The translations under genes were made by a program, and so were the position numbers. The notes under the pieces are model-generated. The model was not told the DNA's origin. It saw only the letters and a list, made by a program, of their open reading frames with translations, and searched no databases. Shown piece by piece: positions 34,601 to 43,203 of a DNA stretch of 50,012 bases. Positions within the stretch are counted from its first letter, which is position 1; each line of letters begins with the position of its first letter. The stretch is from Saprospiraceae bacterium (lineage in GTDB: Bacteria; Bacteroidota; Bacteroidia; Chitinophagales; Saprospiraceae): assembly GCA_026982695.1 (NCBI GenBank), contig JALSGS010000040.1, positions 1 to 50,012 on the forward strand, read 5' to 3'.

Positions 34601-36154
34601 TATGTGGTCACCTGGACAGCTATGGATGGCTGTGGCAATAGCAGTAGCTGTGCACAGACGGTAAGTGTACGCGATTTGACAAAACCTACCCCGGTCTGCA
34701 TCAATGGCCTGATTGTAGAGCTCAGCGATACTGCAATGCAAGTGTTGACGCCTGCTGCTGACTTCAATTTATATAGTTCGGACAATTGTACGCCTACTGA
34801 GTCGCTGGTGTTTTCCTTCTCGGAAAACCCAGCCGACTCACTACGTAAATGGGATTGCGATAGCTTGGGTGCACGTAGCGTGCAAATTTGGGTCACAGAC
34901 CAGGCAGGCAATAGCGATTACTGCATCACCTACGTCGAGGTACAAGACAATATGAGCCTGTGCACTCAAGCCTCAGTGGCACAACTGTCGGGTCGCCTGA
35001 TGACTCCAGATGGGCAAGCCCTTGCAGGTGCTACCGTACATCTCAATGGCTATATGAGCCGCACAGCAGTGACAGATGCCCAGGGCAGCTTTGCATTTAC
35101 AGGCTTACCTTCAGGTTATGATTATAGTGTATGGCCTGAGTACCAAGGTGCTGCAGTGCAAGGCATAAGTACCTTTGATCTCGTGCTGCTCACTCGCCAT
35201 ATATTGAACTTACAACCGCTCGATGGGCCGTGGTCACTAATTGCTGCAGATGTGAATGGCAGTGGCAGCATCACTACTTTTGATGCATTGAAACTGCGGC
35301 GCCTCATCTTGGGTATAGATACCGATTTTGGCTCAGTCCCTACTTGGCGCTTTATACCTGCCGATTACGCATTTGCTGATGTGATGGCCCCATGGGAATT
35401 TCCAGAAGTGGCAAGTATTAATGACTTGGCTGGTACACAACTGATAGATTTCGTGGCAGTGAAAATGGGCGATCTCGATGGCTCATGGTTGGCCGGCAAT
35501 CATCTGCTAGCTAACCGGTCGGACGGCTTACAGACAGCAGCGCTAAGGTGGGAAAAAGTGCCTTCCAGCAACAATGACTGGGTATTGCGTTTGCCCGATA
35601 CCCTCGATGTGTGGGGTGTGTGCATGGCACTGCATTTTCCGGAAGGGCAAGCAAGTAGCTGGTCTAGTGAGCTGATCGAAAATGGCGCATGGACGTGGGA
35701 TGCACAAGGGCGTTTGCGCATAGCCATGGCATTTGGCGAAAGCCAAAGAGGAAAAGCACTTTTGCACTTGCACGATGTACCTGCTTCCCGATTGCCTCGG
35801 CTGGTGCCGGATGCCGTGCACGAACTGGTAACGCTCGACGTCCACGACCAATGGCATACTTGGTCGGTGGCGTTGCAGCAAGCCGCTGTGTGGCATGGCA
35901 CGCAGTGGGTACATGCAGTGCCAAACCCCTTCGAAGCGACTACTTCACTCGTGCTACAACTACACGAGGGGCAAGAGGTGCAACTCGAACTAACGGGATT
36001 GGATGGGCGTATGTGTTATCGCGCAATGCGCACACTCACAGCTGGCACACATGTGTGGCAGCTGCCATCGGATGTATTTGTCCAATCGGGCGTGTATATA
36101 GCACGGTTAAGGGTAGGCAATCAAGTACAGGTCCTGCGGTTGGTGCGGCAATAG
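31667..36154 (+). CDS. Giant surface protein with HYR repeats, dockerin-like module and T9SS sorting domain
   Basis: The ATG at 31667 gives 1,495 residues (MNISKGIYRKPINSASWCII) with a signal peptide to about residue 35; a GTG at 31640 is the longer alternative. The bulk consists of Cys-rich Ig-like units, with HYR-type motifs such as DKGPPVFDCPSD, DNLAPQLNCPDS, DKVAPTIVCPPDI and DQPPIVTCPKD, each followed by GxHTITWMAADACGN-like ends. Near the C-terminus is a carboxypeptidase-regulatory-like module (LSGRLMTPDGQALAGATVHL), then a dockerin type I-like pair (STFDLVLLTRHILNL and AADVNGSGSITTFDALKLRR), and a T9SS sorting domain (VHAVPNPFEATTSL to the end). It is probably an adhesin or scaffold. 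A strong terminator follows. Confidence 0.9.
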   Translation: MNISKGIYRKPINSASWCIIWLLSFIWGVGEALSAHSIGIYYPMNAPIHMSAPALDLSAWTFAAEGPKETSMLRRRRQGVGPVVTLASPCSCREWTAGSQGNATTPNNGQFVDTIVVWSGAGESWTLVGEQGMYDINSPQPPQLPWPLLLGTVLDEAQSGKYVLPVVHVDAMGYEAVLTNGADTLAIANTCYYPEPDIVAIDEAYCSSNVGTPLIADVGGAIGTGSFDILADDAATLLVPNAEFFSPNDLDVGTYFVRYTFDQSDSGPCMFCAPGCVQQVLEPVDVVDPPSNLICNDGVQLTLDTACTSIILPDMLLEGAYPNYSIYQVHAYWNGTDIGNVVGQNQVGHTLDVQVLDNCNDSYCWTTLTVEDKGPPVFDCPSDTVQLACTADLAQLSPPVAWDNCGVVTPVLSKEVLTSLGCGAAVRQRLVRTWVAVDSAGNTSVPCTQVFELRAPQLDEVVFPPHLNGIEAPALPCSTGPDTSPAQTGMPTLNGLPIVAENHCSLLVSWSDEVVAGCGMSYAILRTWTVMDWCAPANGQQILTYTQLISVQDNLAPQLNCPDSLLVNAAQPNCAATAILPPIDVSDACDSELSVQVQTPAGLLAQNGGVVPNVPLGVHTITWMAADACGNQATCTTILQVADQTAPVALCDELTTVSLDANGTASIFATSFDDASYDNCSEMTFAARRMDQPDAPFAELVTFSCSDMLEPVPVVVQVRDAAGNANQCMVSVSVQDKVAPTIVCPPDITIDCDEDASDLLLTGFAHVEDNCTAFAAIYFENLEEVNNNCGEGVIMRQFVVVDGAGLQSTCMQQITTHNKQPFTESDINWPAHYETYDCVSTASLHPDSLPAGFNRPTWQAPPCALIAFNYEDQVFEVAPPACFKIVRTWTVLDWCAYDPTANPPAGLWQYTQEIRVYDDQPPIVTCPKDTTVALGSDCTATFALATAEVIDCSPMIDLSANSVLGSGTGPFSDVPQGTYVVTWTAMDGCGNSSSCAQTVSVRDLTKPTPVCINGLIVELSDTAMQVLTPAADFNLYSSDNCTPTESLVFSFSENPADSLRKWDCDSLGARSVQIWVTDQAGNSDYCITYVEVQDNMSLCTQASVAQLSGRLMTPDGQALAGATVHLNGYMSRTAVTDAQGSFAFTGLPSGYDYSVWPEYQGAAVQGISTFDLVLLTRHILNLQPLDGPWSLIAADVNGSGSITTFDALKLRRLILGIDTDFGSVPTWRFIPADYAFADVMAPWEFPEVASINDLAGTQLIDFVAVKMGDLDGSWLAGNHLLANRSDGLQTAALRWEKVPSSNNDWVLRLPDTLDVWGVCMALHFPEGQASSWSSELIENGAWTWDAQGRLRIAMAFGESQRGKALLHLHDVPASRLPRLVPDAVHELVTLDVHDQWHTWSVALQQAAVWHGTQWVHAVPNPFEATTSLVLQLHEGQEVQLELTGLDGRMCYRAMRTLTAGTHVWQLPSDVFVQSGVYIARLRVGNQVQVLRLVRQ

Positions 36155-36192
36155 ATGGCATGTGTTTTGAAAACCTGGCGGAAGAAAACACA

Positions 36193-36224
36193 GAAGGGCA
36201 AGCGCCGGCGCTTGCCCTTCTTTT
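36193..36224. terminator. Strong terminator between the surface protein gene and tRNA-Met
   Basis: GAAGGGCAAGCGC (36193-36205) and GCGCTTGCCCTTC (36208-36220) pair perfectly over 13 bp around a 2-base centre, followed by TTTT. A-rich sequence on the left lets it work for the tRNA gene on the minus strand as well. Confidence 0.88.
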
Positions 36225-36225
36225 G

Positions 36226-36299
36226 TAGCGCGGGGGAGGCTTGAACTCCCGACCTCAGGATTATGAATCCTGCGCTCTAACCAGCTGAGCTACCGCGCC
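36226..36299 (-). tRNA. tRNA-Met (anticodon CAU)
   Basis: The minus strand gives a complete 74-nt cloverleaf: acceptor GGCGCGG/CCGCGCT with one G-U pair, D arm GCTCAGCTGGTTAGAGC, anticodon arm with CAT (complement at 36263-36265), and T arm GGGAG-TTCAAGC-CTCCC. No CCA is encoded. The acceptor starts with a standard G1, not the unpaired end of an initiator tRNA, so it is an elongator-type Met tRNA. A lysidine-modified Ile tRNA with CAU cannot be excluded by eye. Confidence 0.92.
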
Positions 36300-36388
36300 G
36301 CATCAAATCGGGTGCAAATTTAAGCCCGCTTTTGGTTTTGCCCAACATTTACAGCCCCATTTTTGCTTAAAAAGTTAGCTTATGCGGC

Positions 36389-37822
36389 TCAAAACTCGGC
36401 ATTGCCTGGGGTACGAGGGAAGGGGATTACATCGCGGATGTTCCCCATGCCCGTAATGAACTGTACCATGCGCTCGAAGCCCAAGCCAAAGCCCGAGTGT
36501 GGGCAGCCACCAAAGCGGCGCAGCTCCAGATACCACCACAATTCTTTTTCAGGTATGCCCATTGCTTGGATGCGTTGTTGTAAGCGCTCGTGGCGTTCTT
36601 CGCGTTGGGATCCGCCAATGACTTCACCGATATAGGGGAACAACACGTCCATAGCGGCTACGGTCTGGTCATCGTCGTTTTGGCGCATGTAGAAGGCCTT
36701 GATCTGTTGAGGATAGTCGCGCACGATGACCGGTTTTTTGAACTCCTTTTCTACCAAATAGCGCTCGTGCTCAGCTTGTAGGTCAGCACCCCACTGCGGT
36801 TCGAACTGAAAGCGACCCTTCTTGAAGGGCTTGGAGCGCCGCAGGCGTTCAATGGCTTCTGTATAGGTGATGCGGACAAAATCGTGTGCCAGGACAAACT
36901 CCAGCATTTCGATCAGCCCCATAGGGCGCCGTTTGTCTTTGGGCAAGTGCTGTTCTTCGTTGCGTAGGCGCTGGTCGAGGAAGGTCAGCTCGTCGGGGTA
37001 GTGCTTCAGTGCAAAGCTGATGAGGTATTTGACGAAGTCTTCGGCCAAGTCTTGATTGTCGTGAATGTCGTAGAAGGCCATTTCGGGTTCGATCATCCAG
37101 AATTCGGCCAGGTGGCGTGTGGTATTGGAGTTTTCAGCGCGGAAGGTAGGGCCAAAGGTGTACACTTTGCCCAAGGCTAAAGCACCGATTTCAGCTTCCA
37201 GTTGGCCTGAGACTGTGAGGTTGGTCGGTCGTTCAAAGAAATCTTGCTTCCAATCGACCTGGCCGTCTTCAGTTTTGGGTACGCAAGCTAAGTCGAGCGT
37301 AGTAACGTGAAACATCTCGCCAGCCCCTTCGGCATCATTGGCAGTGATGATGGGCGTGTGCAAGTAGTAAAATCCGTTGTCGTGGAAGTATTTGTGTATG
37401 GCATAAGCCAACCCATGACGCATGCGAAACACGGCATTGAGCGTCAGGGTGCGCATGCGAAAATGCGCGTGCTCGCGCAAAAACTCCATCGTCATGCGCT
37501 TGGGCTGAAGTGGATACTCGTCGGCAGGGCAAGCCCCCAGCAGCTCGATGTTTTCGGCCAACAACTCTACTTCCTGGTCCTTTCCTTGTGACTCGACCAG
37601 CTGACCCTGGACGGCTACACAGGCGTGAAACTGGATCTTTCTGAGTAAGGCTTCATCAAAGCGCTCAAAGTCGACTATCACTTGTAGATTTTGAAAGCAG
37701 GATCCGTCGTTGAGTATCAAAAAGCGGCGGGCGCGAAAGGAGCGCACCCAACCCATTACTTTTACTTCTGTGCCTATAGGCTTTTCGCTGAGTAGCTTGG
37801 CGATTTCCGTTCTCCTGGGCAT
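36389..37822 (-). CDS. asnS: Asparagine-tRNA ligase
   Basis: The 477-residue protein has an N-terminal OB-fold anticodon domain (VKVMGWVRSFRARRFLILND) and a class II catalytic core. The core shows LHTPIITANDAEGAGEMF, motif 2 in FRAENSNTTRHLAEFWMIEP and motif 3 in GFGLGFERMVQFITG. The missing catalytic Asp signature of AspRS and the NTTRHL segment identify AsnRS. It charges tRNA-Asn. It lies 31 bp downstream of ileS on the same strand and is probably co-transcribed. Confidence 0.95.
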   Translation of the reverse strand: MPRRTEIAKLLSEKPIGTEVKVMGWVRSFRARRFLILNDGSCFQNLQVIVDFERFDEALLRKIQFHACVAVQGQLVESQGKDQEVELLAENIELLGACPADEYPLQPKRMTMEFLREHAHFRMRTLTLNAVFRMRHGLAYAIHKYFHDNGFYYLHTPIITANDAEGAGEMFHVTTLDLACVPKTEDGQVDWKQDFFERPTNLTVSGQLEAEIGALALGKVYTFGPTFRAENSNTTRHLAEFWMIEPEMAFYDIHDNQDLAEDFVKYLISFALKHYPDELTFLDQRLRNEEQHLPKDKRRPMGLIEMLEFVLAHDFVRITYTEAIERLRRSKPFKKGRFQFEPQWGADLQAEHERYLVEKEFKKPVIVRDYPQQIKAFYMRQNDDDQTVAAMDVLFPYIGEVIGGSQREERHERLQQRIQAMGIPEKELWWYLELRRFGGCPHSGFGLGFERMVQFITGMGNIRDVIPFPRTPGNAEF

Positions 37823-37852
37823 AGTTGAATATTGCTTGTAGATGTATGCGAT

Positions 37853-40800
37853 CTAAACCGTTTGTACGATGCGCTGTAGGTCAAGGCGCACTCTGACTCC
37901 ATCAGCCAGCTCGATTTCTTCGCCTTTCGGCAAATGCGACACGAGTTCGATCTTATCCGCTAGTGTTTCCTTGCAAATGTAGTGGCCAAAGTGTTCAATA
38001 GCTTGCTCGACTACCGGATGGCGCTCTATGTAGATCGCGATGCGGTCAGTGACGTTGTAGTCGCGCGCTTTGCGCAGGTTCTGTATGCGATTGACTATAT
38101 CGCGTGCATAGCCTTCGGCGCGCAACTCATCGGTGATGGTTAGGTCGAGCGCAACAGTGATCAGGCCATCAGTGGCTACCAACCAACCGGGAATGTCTTC
38201 TGTGACGATTTCCAAATCTTCGAGGCTCAGCTCGTATACCTGGTCGTCGATGCGCAGTTTGAAGTGCCCTTGGCGCGTTATTTCGTTGATCTGGGCTTGG
38301 CTTAGGGCGTTGATGTATTGAGCGGCTTGTTTCATGTGCTTGCCCAAGCGCCGGCCCAGCCTTTTGAAATTGGGCTTGGCCTTTTTCCTGATCAGCCCAC
38401 TGGTGTCAGGGACGTACTCGATCTGCTTGACGTTTACCTCACTGAGGATGAGTTCTTTAACGTCCTCGACTTGCTGGCGGAAGTTGTCGTCGAGTACGGG
38501 GAGCAAAATTTTCTGTAGTGGTTGGCGCACCCTGATTTTTTCGCGTTTGCGCAAAGAGCGCACTAGGGAAGAGATACGTTGGGCATAATCCATGCGTTGT
38601 TCGAGGGCTTTGTCGATTGCCGAGTCATCAGCTTGTGGAAAGTCGGCTAGGTGGACTGAATCGTGCGGTTCGCGCTGGGTGACGCCGTTAAGATTGCGGT
38701 AGAGCCAATCGGCAAAGAAAGGTGCGACAGGCGCCATGAGCTTCGACACGGTCAGTAGGCAAGTGTACAGCGTTTGGTAAGCTGCCAGTTTGTCTTGAGT
38801 CATTTGGCCTCGCCAAAAGCGACGGCGCGATAGGCGCACATACCAGTTGCTGAGATGTTCGTCAACGAAGGTCTGGATGCGTCGGGTCGCTGCCGTCATT
38901 TCGTAGTCAGCCATGTCGGTATCTACTTCTTTGACGAGTGTGTGCAGCATAGACAGAACCCAGCGATCGATCTCGCTGCGCTGGGCCAGGGGGATTTCTG
39001 CTTCTCGATAAGTAAAGCCATCGAGGTTGGCATATAGCGCAAAGAAGCTATAGGTGTTGAACAGACGCCCAAAAAAACGGCGGCTGTTTTCCTGAAGCGC
39101 TTCGAGATCGAATTTGAGGTTGTCCCATGGCTGGGAAGCCGAGATCATGTACCAGCGCGTCGCATCGGCGCCATAGCGACTGATCGTATCAAATGGATCT
39201 ACGGCATTGCCCAGACGCTTGGACATCTTGTGGCCCTCCTTGTCGAGCACTAATCCGTTGGATACAACGCTCTTGTACGCCACACTGTCAAACACCATAG
39301 TGGCAATGGCATGTAGGGTGTAAAACCAGCCGCGTGTCTGATCGACGCCTTCGGCGATGAAGTCGGCGGGGAAGTTTTTTTCGAATATTTCTCGATTGTC
39401 AAAGGGATAGTGCCATTGTGCTACAGGCATGGCGCCCGAGTCGAACCATACGTCGATGAGGTCGGGTTCGCGTCGCATGGGCTGGCCTTGGCTTGAGACC
39501 AAAACGATCTCATCGATATAGGGGCGGTGCAGATCTTGCGGCAGTTGTTGCTCGAGGCCAAGCTGCTGATTGGCTCGCTCGATTTCTTGGCACAGTTCTT
39601 CTATGGAGCCGATGCACTTTTCTTCGCGGCCATCTTCAGTGCGCCAAATGGGCAAGGGGATGCCCCAGTAGCGCGAGCGCGACAAGTTCCAGTCCTGGAC
39701 GTTTTCCAGCCATTTGCCAAAGCGCCCTTCACCAGTAGCTGCAGGCTTCCACTTGATCGCCTTGTTGAGTTCGACCATGCGCTCGCGCACCGCCGAAGTC
39801 TTGATAAACCAGCTGTCGAGTGGGTAGTAAAGTACGGGCTTGTCCGTACGCCAGCAATGCGGATAGTTGTGGGCGTGTTTGGCAATGTGAAAGGCTTTGC
39901 CTTCCTTTTTGAGCTTTACGGCAATATCTACATTTACATCTTGGTAGTTGGGGTCGTCGGTGTAGTTTTTGACGTAGCGCCCCGAAAATTCGCCTACTGA
40001 ATCTTTGAACTTGCCCTGCGGATCGACCAGTGTGAGGGTGCCAATGCCGTGTTGTTTGGCCACCTTGCGGTCGTCGGCACCAAAAGAAGGTGCTGTGTGC
40101 ACGATGCCGGTGCCATCTTCCGTAGTGACGAAGTCACCCGTGATAATCCGAAATGCATCAGTAGCACCATCGAGTGGTTCGATAGGGTTGCCAAAGTCGA
40201 ATAATGGCTCATAGCGGATGCCTTCCAGCATTTTGCCTGAGAAAGGCGTACTGATGAACAGGATTTCCGGGCTGTGTTTTTGTCCGAACCAGCGATCCAC
40301 TAGATCTTTGGCCAAAATGACGCTTACGGGCTGGCCCGTATAGGGGTTGGTCGTCTTGACCTTGACGTAATCAATATGTGGCCCTACGGTCAATGCTGTA
40401 TTGGAGGGGAGCGTCCATGGGGTAGTAGTCCATGCCAAGATGCGTACATCTTCCTTGGGGTCGTCGAAGAGAAAGTCGCTGTGCTCGTCGCGTTTGACCT
40501 TGAACATGGCTACTACCGTGGTGTCTTTTACTTCCCGATAACACCCAGGCATGTTCAGCTCGTGTGAGCTGAGCCCTGTGCCCGCCGCAGGAGAATAGGG
40601 CTGTATCGTGTAGCCCTTGTACATCAGGCCTTTGTCGTAGATTTGGCGCAATAGCCACCACACCGACTCGATGTAGTCGTTTTCATAAGTCACATAGGGA
40701 TGCTCTAGGTCGACCCAATAGCCCATGCGGCGCGTCAGCTCGTCCCATTCGGCTTTATAGCGCATTACTGTTTGGCGGCAGCGCTCGTTGTACTCAGCTA

Positions 40801-41134
40801 CGGAAATTTTTTTGCCGATATCTTCTTTGGTGATACCCAACTCTTTTTCCACACTCAACTCTACGGGCAAGCCATGGGTATCCCATCCGCCTTTGCGCGC
40901 TACGTGCTTGCCTTTCATGGTTTGAAAACGGCATACCAGATCTTTAATAGTGCGCGCCATGACGTGGTGAATGCCCGGCTTGCCATTGGCAGAAGGTGGA
41001 CCTTCGTAGAAGACAAAGCGCTCGGCATCGGGGCACTGTATCATACTCCGTTCAAAAACCTTGTGTGTTTCCCAAAAACGCAAAATTTCTCGCTCAATCT
41101 GGGGAAGGTCCAGGTTTTTGTATTCCTTGTACAT
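37853..41134 (-). CDS. ileS: Isoleucine-tRNA ligase
   Basis: The 1,093-residue class I synthetase has the ATP-binding segment GPPSANGKPGIHHVMAR (about 45-61), in which the HIGH-type motif reads GIHH, and KMSKR at about residue 633 (EGHKMSKRLGN). Between them lie the editing domain (LAWTTTPWTLPSNTAL) and the WDTHGLPVE segment. The C-terminal anticodon-binding part contains DEHLSNWYVRLSRRRFW and no terminal Cys4 zinc finger. This layout fits the eukaryote-like IleRS type known to occur in some bacteria, where it can give mupirocin tolerance; this is an inference. It is first in the ileS-asnS unit with a promoter candidate at 41173-41202. Confidence 0.95.
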   Translation of the reverse strand: MYKEYKNLDLPQIEREILRFWETHKVFERSMIQCPDAERFVFYEGPPSANGKPGIHHVMARTIKDLVCRFQTMKGKHVARKGGWDTHGLPVELSVEKELGITKEDIGKKISVAEYNERCRQTVMRYKAEWDELTRRMGYWVDLEHPYVTYENDYIESVWWLLRQIYDKGLMYKGYTIQPYSPAAGTGLSSHELNMPGCYREVKDTTVVAMFKVKRDEHSDFLFDDPKEDVRILAWTTTPWTLPSNTALTVGPHIDYVKVKTTNPYTGQPVSVILAKDLVDRWFGQKHSPEILFISTPFSGKMLEGIRYEPLFDFGNPIEPLDGATDAFRIITGDFVTTEDGTGIVHTAPSFGADDRKVAKQHGIGTLTLVDPQGKFKDSVGEFSGRYVKNYTDDPNYQDVNVDIAVKLKKEGKAFHIAKHAHNYPHCWRTDKPVLYYPLDSWFIKTSAVRERMVELNKAIKWKPAATGEGRFGKWLENVQDWNLSRSRYWGIPLPIWRTEDGREEKCIGSIEELCQEIERANQQLGLEQQLPQDLHRPYIDEIVLVSSQGQPMRREPDLIDVWFDSGAMPVAQWHYPFDNREIFEKNFPADFIAEGVDQTRGWFYTLHAIATMVFDSVAYKSVVSNGLVLDKEGHKMSKRLGNAVDPFDTISRYGADATRWYMISASQPWDNLKFDLEALQENSRRFFGRLFNTYSFFALYANLDGFTYREAEIPLAQRSEIDRWVLSMLHTLVKEVDTDMADYEMTAATRRIQTFVDEHLSNWYVRLSRRRFWRGQMTQDKLAAYQTLYTCLLTVSKLMAPVAPFFADWLYRNLNGVTQREPHDSVHLADFPQADDSAIDKALEQRMDYAQRISSLVRSLRKREKIRVRQPLQKILLPVLDDNFRQQVEDVKELILSEVNVKQIEYVPDTSGLIRKKAKPNFKRLGRRLGKHMKQAAQYINALSQAQINEITRQGHFKLRIDDQVYELSLEDLEIVTEDIPGWLVATDGLITVALDLTITDELRAEGYARDIVNRIQNLRKARDYNVTDRIAIYIERHPVVEQAIEHFGHYICKETLADKIELVSHLPKGEEIELADGVRVRLDLQRIVQTV

Positions 41135-41172
41135 ACTTTATTTATTTGATTGGCTTGGGCCAAAAGTGGGGC

Positions 41173-41202
41173 CAAAGATACAGAAATTGAAAGAGGCTGA
41201 AA
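41173..41202 (-). promoter_or_regulatory. Putative ileS promoter
   Basis: The minus strand has TATCTTTG (41173-41180), a full match to TAnnTTTG, with TTTC (41199-41202) 18 bp upstream as a weak -33 element. The leader would be about 30 nt. The rest of the 342-bp space 41135-41476 holds no gene. Confidence 0.42.
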
Positions 41203-41317
41203 CGAATGATGTTCAGGATGCATTTCATGGAGTAACTCTTAAAAAGGACGAGCAGCGCGCAGCGTTTATCGGTGAAAAAACTACATTGTTTGATTCGATT
41301 TGATTAAAATCACATCA

Positions 41318-41351
41318 TTTGAAACAAAATTTGGCTCATTTGGTACATTTG
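41318..41351 (+). promoter_or_regulatory. Putative promoter of the YkuK-like gene
   Basis: TTTG (41318-41321) and TACATTTG (41344-41351) match the Bacteroidota -33/-7 elements with 22 bp between them. The leader to the ATG at 41477 would be about 120 nt. Confidence 0.42.
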
Positions 41352-41476
41352 CAGGATATTGATTGCGCATTGCTGACTCCGATGATGTTACCACACCACT
41401 TTTCCGTTCACCTAAGTGTTTGTGTCGTTTAAGTTTCGCTTTTAATTATTTTTTATGGATAGACAATGTAAAAGCC

Positions 41477-41950
41477 ATGGACAGATGGAGAAGGCTCAAC
41501 GGCGAGCAGCTCGAGCTGCCGTTGGTACAAGCTGTTGAGTGCGCCATTCGGCGCGAACTAAAAGCAGGTCATCGCCTCAAGGTCTGTATCGGTACCGACT
41601 CACAAGTGCGGGCACAGGGCATTGAGTTTGCCACAGTGGTCGTTTTCCTCAGGGAAAAGAAAGGTGGGTTTATGTTCATTCACAACGAGCGCTTGGAGCG
41701 CACGATGGGCCTTCGAGAGCGCATGATTACCGAAGTGGGCAAATCGGTCGAGGTGGCGTATGCGCTGTGCGATGTGTTGGATCGCTACGATGTAGCCTTA
41801 GAAGTACATGCCGACATCAACACAGATCCTGCCTTCCAGTCGAATCAGGCGTTGAAGGAGGCCATGGGCTACATCCTAAGTATGGGCTTTGTATTTAAAG
41901 CCAAGCCCGATGCATTTGCCAGCTCATCTTGTGCCGACAAAGTAGTGTAG
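41477..41950 (+). CDS. YkuK-like (RNase H-fold) protein
   Basis: The ATG at 41477 gives 157 residues (MDRWRRLNGEQLELPLVQAV). The strand pattern LKVCIGTDSQVRAQGIEFAT, later VALEVHADINTDP and YILSMGFVFKAKPDAFASSS, matches the DUF458/YkuK family, which has an RNase H-like fold. Asp37 in GTDSQ and Asp114 in HADIN could be metal ligands. The biological role is not known. A start at 41363 is open but its leader does not look coding. It converges with the WecA-type gene. Confidence 0.8.
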   Translation: MDRWRRLNGEQLELPLVQAVECAIRRELKAGHRLKVCIGTDSQVRAQGIEFATVVVFLREKKGGFMFIHNERLERTMGLRERMITEVGKSVEVAYALCDVLDRYDVALEVHADINTDPAFQSNQALKEAMGYILSMGFVFKAKPDAFASSSCADKVV

Positions 41951-41977
41951 TACTCTTTGCTTTATATTTTGTATTTC

Positions 41978-43063
41978 TTATGCAGCTGCAGGTCGAGGCA
42001 CTTTACGTCGGCTCTTTTTGAGGCGTTTCTGCCGTATTTTGGTGTATAAAAGGCCACTTAATGCAATGGCCGAACCTAAAATAATTGCTAAAAGCACCAA
42101 TGTGCCCAAGTGCCGCAGTTGGAAAATAACGAAGATGTATGCTGCATTGATAAGCACCAAAATGCCGGTTGCTTGCATGTGGGTAAAATCCAAATCGATC
42201 AGCATGTGATGAATGTGATTGCGGTCGGGCGACAAAGGGGATCGCCCGCGTAAAATGCGCATGACGAATACGCGCAGCGTGTCGAAGAGTGGGAATATTA
42301 ATACAGATATAGCTAAAGCTGGCGCCGCATCGAGGCGTAGCCAATGAGTGGGATCCAGCTGTTTTTGCATCTCAATGAACTGAATGGTGAATACCGCACT
42401 CACCAGGCCCAAAAATAGCGAACCCGTGTCGCCCATAAAGATGCGGGCCGGCGTGATGTTGTAGCGCAAAAAGGCAGTGAGGCTGCCCACTGTGGCGAAG
42501 GCAAACAAGGCCAGCCCTAAGTGCCCTACCAGAAAAAACCAACTGCCCAGTACGAAGCTGATCAGAATACCTATCGATGCCGAAAGTGCATTGATGCCAT
42601 CGATTAGGTTGAATGCGTTGATAATGACTATGAACACAAATATGGAAAATGCAATACTGACTCCTTGGGGAAGCTGTCCGATGCCAAATACTCCGTAAAA
42701 ACTCGTCAGTTGATAACCTGATTTGAACACCAATATCGAAGCAGCCAAAACTTGTGCGATGAGCTTTTTGATCGGAGCGATGGGCTCGATATCGTCTTTG
42801 ATACCGATCATAAACAGTATGAGTACCGCACAGACCAGATATTGCAATCTGGGGTAAGCACTGAAGGGCACCCAGAGGATTACGGAAAATAGGGTGCCTG
42901 TGATAATGCCTAGGCCTCCAAGAGCTGGCGTGGCCACTTTGTGTAGCTTGCGCTCATTGGGGATGTCGTACAGCTTTTTAAGTTTTGCAATGCGAATGAT
43001 GTGTGGCAGTGCAAAAAAAGTGAGTGAAAAAGCTGTGAAAAAAGAGAGTATCGTGTCAGGCAT
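41978..43063 (-). CDS. WecA/TagO-type undecaprenyl-phosphate sugar-1-phosphate transferase
   Basis: The 361-residue membrane protein has about 10-11 TM segments and the family motifs NERKLHKVATPALGG (loop 1), GIKDDIEPI (Asp pair for Mg2+), INAFNLIDGINAL, RIFMGDTGSLF and DRNHIHHMLIDL. The HIHH motif in the last loop separates the WecA/Rfe group from MraY. It would start a cell-surface polysaccharide or lipid-linked glycan by moving a HexNAc-1-phosphate onto undecaprenyl phosphate. No other glycan genes are adjacent. Confidence 0.9.
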   Translation of the reverse strand: MPDTILSFFTAFSLTFFALPHIIRIAKLKKLYDIPNERKLHKVATPALGGLGIITGTLFSVILWVPFSAYPRLQYLVCAVLILFMIGIKDDIEPIAPIKKLIAQVLAASILVFKSGYQLTSFYGVFGIGQLPQGVSIAFSIFVFIVIINAFNLIDGINALSASIGILISFVLGSWFFLVGHLGLALFAFATVGSLTAFLRYNITPARIFMGDTGSLFLGLVSAVFTIQFIEMQKQLDPTHWLRLDAAPALAISVLIFPLFDTLRVFVMRILRGRSPLSPDRNHIHHMLIDLDFTHMQATGILVLINAAYIFVIFQLRHLGTLVLLAIILGSAIALSGLLYTKIRQKRLKKSRRKVPRPAAA

Positions 43064-43203
43064 GTTGTTGATTGTGAAGGGGTTAACCTTTCTTCGGCTT
43101 GTAAAAAAGTGACTTTGGAGTTATTTACTAAGTTGGTTGCGAAAGGTTGCACCGTAGGCCTACAAAATCTTTGCAGTACAGCTTGAGGTGCTCTTGTAGA
43201 TGT

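Noticed and set aside
33581-34741. 386-codon minus-strand frame inside the HYR protein gene
   Set aside because: It is long only because the sense strand has biased codons; it is antisense to conserved HYR repeats and has no recognisable domain.
36263-36265. Possibility that the CAU tRNA is an initiator tRNA
   Set aside because: The first acceptor pair is G-U, not the mismatched C-A end of bacterial initiator tRNA, so an elongator is more likely.
41135-41476. T-box or other riboswitch upstream of ileS
   Set aside because: No stem I specifier, T-box sequence or antiterminator was found, and the leader predicted from the promoter is only about 30 nt.
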